Assembly: GCA_003171235.1 (NCBI GenBank)
Contig: PMYM01000241.1
Span: forward strand, 21,895 to 28,141
DNA: 6,247 nt
Reading direction: 5' to 3'
Source of the DNA: Phycisphaerales bacterium
Lineage (GTDB): Bacteria; Planctomycetota; Phycisphaerae; SM23-33
The translations under genes were made by a program, and so were the position numbers. The notes under the pieces were generated by a model. It did no database searches and was not told the DNA's origin. It saw only the letters and a program-made list of their open reading frames with translations. Shown here in pieces: positions 6,161 through 6,247 of this stretch (its first letter is position 1; the number at the start of each line of letters is the position of its first letter).

Positions 6161-6247
6161 TCAGGTCCAGGTGGCCTTGAACTGGCCTTCGGAAAGGGCT
6201 CGCCGCAGGGCGACCAGGCTGGTGCGGTCCAGGGGCATGGTTCGGCC
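6161..6247 (-). CDS. C-terminal end of an unidentified protein (5' partial)
   Basis: On the minus strand the last 28 codons before a TGA at 6163-6161 stay open to the window edge. They read GRTMPLDRTSLVALRRALSE followed by GQFKATWT. Third positions are almost all G or C (24 of 28), as in the neighbouring genes, which argues for real coding. The Met in this stretch has no Shine-Dalgarno before it, so the gene most likely continues beyond the window. The fragment forms a probable amphipathic helix and is too short to assign. It converges on the lipoprotein gene across a 108-bp gap. Confidence 0.6.
   Translation of the reverse strand, partial: GRTMPLDRTSLVALRRALSEGQFKATWT

Noticed and set aside
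6161..6247. Resemblance of the terminal fragment to the C-terminal helix of FlgM anti-sigma factors (hydrophobic-LRRAL-x2-GQF pattern).
   Set aside because: Only one helix of weak pattern similarity is available, and FlgM proteins normally continue further after it; too little sequence to name.

Overview
This is a GC-rich bacterial window whose genes show strong G/C preference at third codon positions. It carries three substantial protein genes, a fragment of a fourth, and two copies of a GCAGAG-type inverted-repeat element. A secretin, a Cys-lipoprotein with a type II signal peptide, and an ABC exporter point to a diderm (outer-membrane) bacterium. The Pro/Ala/Ser-Gln tail on the secretin, the enlarged secretin N-domain array and the GCAGAG repeats would fit Planctomycetota (perhaps Phycisphaerae-like). 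That placement is a guess from general familiarity and was not tested.

Layout: (1) 1-2607, plus strand: the 3' part of a GspD/PilQ-family outer-membrane secretin. Its reading frame is open at the left edge, so the signal peptide and first domains lie outside the window. (2) 2608-2762: a gap between convergent genes, with a perfect 16-bp palindrome right after the secretin stop and then a compact long hairpin of GCAGAG repeats. (3) 2763-4598, minus strand: a complete half-size ABC exporter of the MsbA/multidrug type, with a GTG start, a Shine-Dalgarno sequence and a plausible promoter. (4) 4599-4963: a 365-bp divergent gap holding the exporter's promoter, a second and longer copy of the GCAGAG element (28-bp perfect arms), and the lipoprotein's ribosome binding site. 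(5) 4964-6052, plus strand: an unrecognised lipoprotein built from two copies of a domain with a DxN/DxDG calcium-type loop. (6) 6053-6160: a short convergent gap. (7) 6161-6247, minus strand: the last 28 codons of another gene.

The genes do not form one operon: the strand order is plus, minus, plus, minus. The secretin is the last gene of its transcription unit, and no type II secretion or pilus partner is visible downstream. The exporter stands alone and is bracketed on both sides by the repeat element, which is the most unusual structural feature here. The clearest signs of something not obviously described are the secretin's chain of six N-type modules and the internally duplicated lipoprotein. 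I found no RNA genes, CRISPR array, insertion-sequence transposase or defence system.
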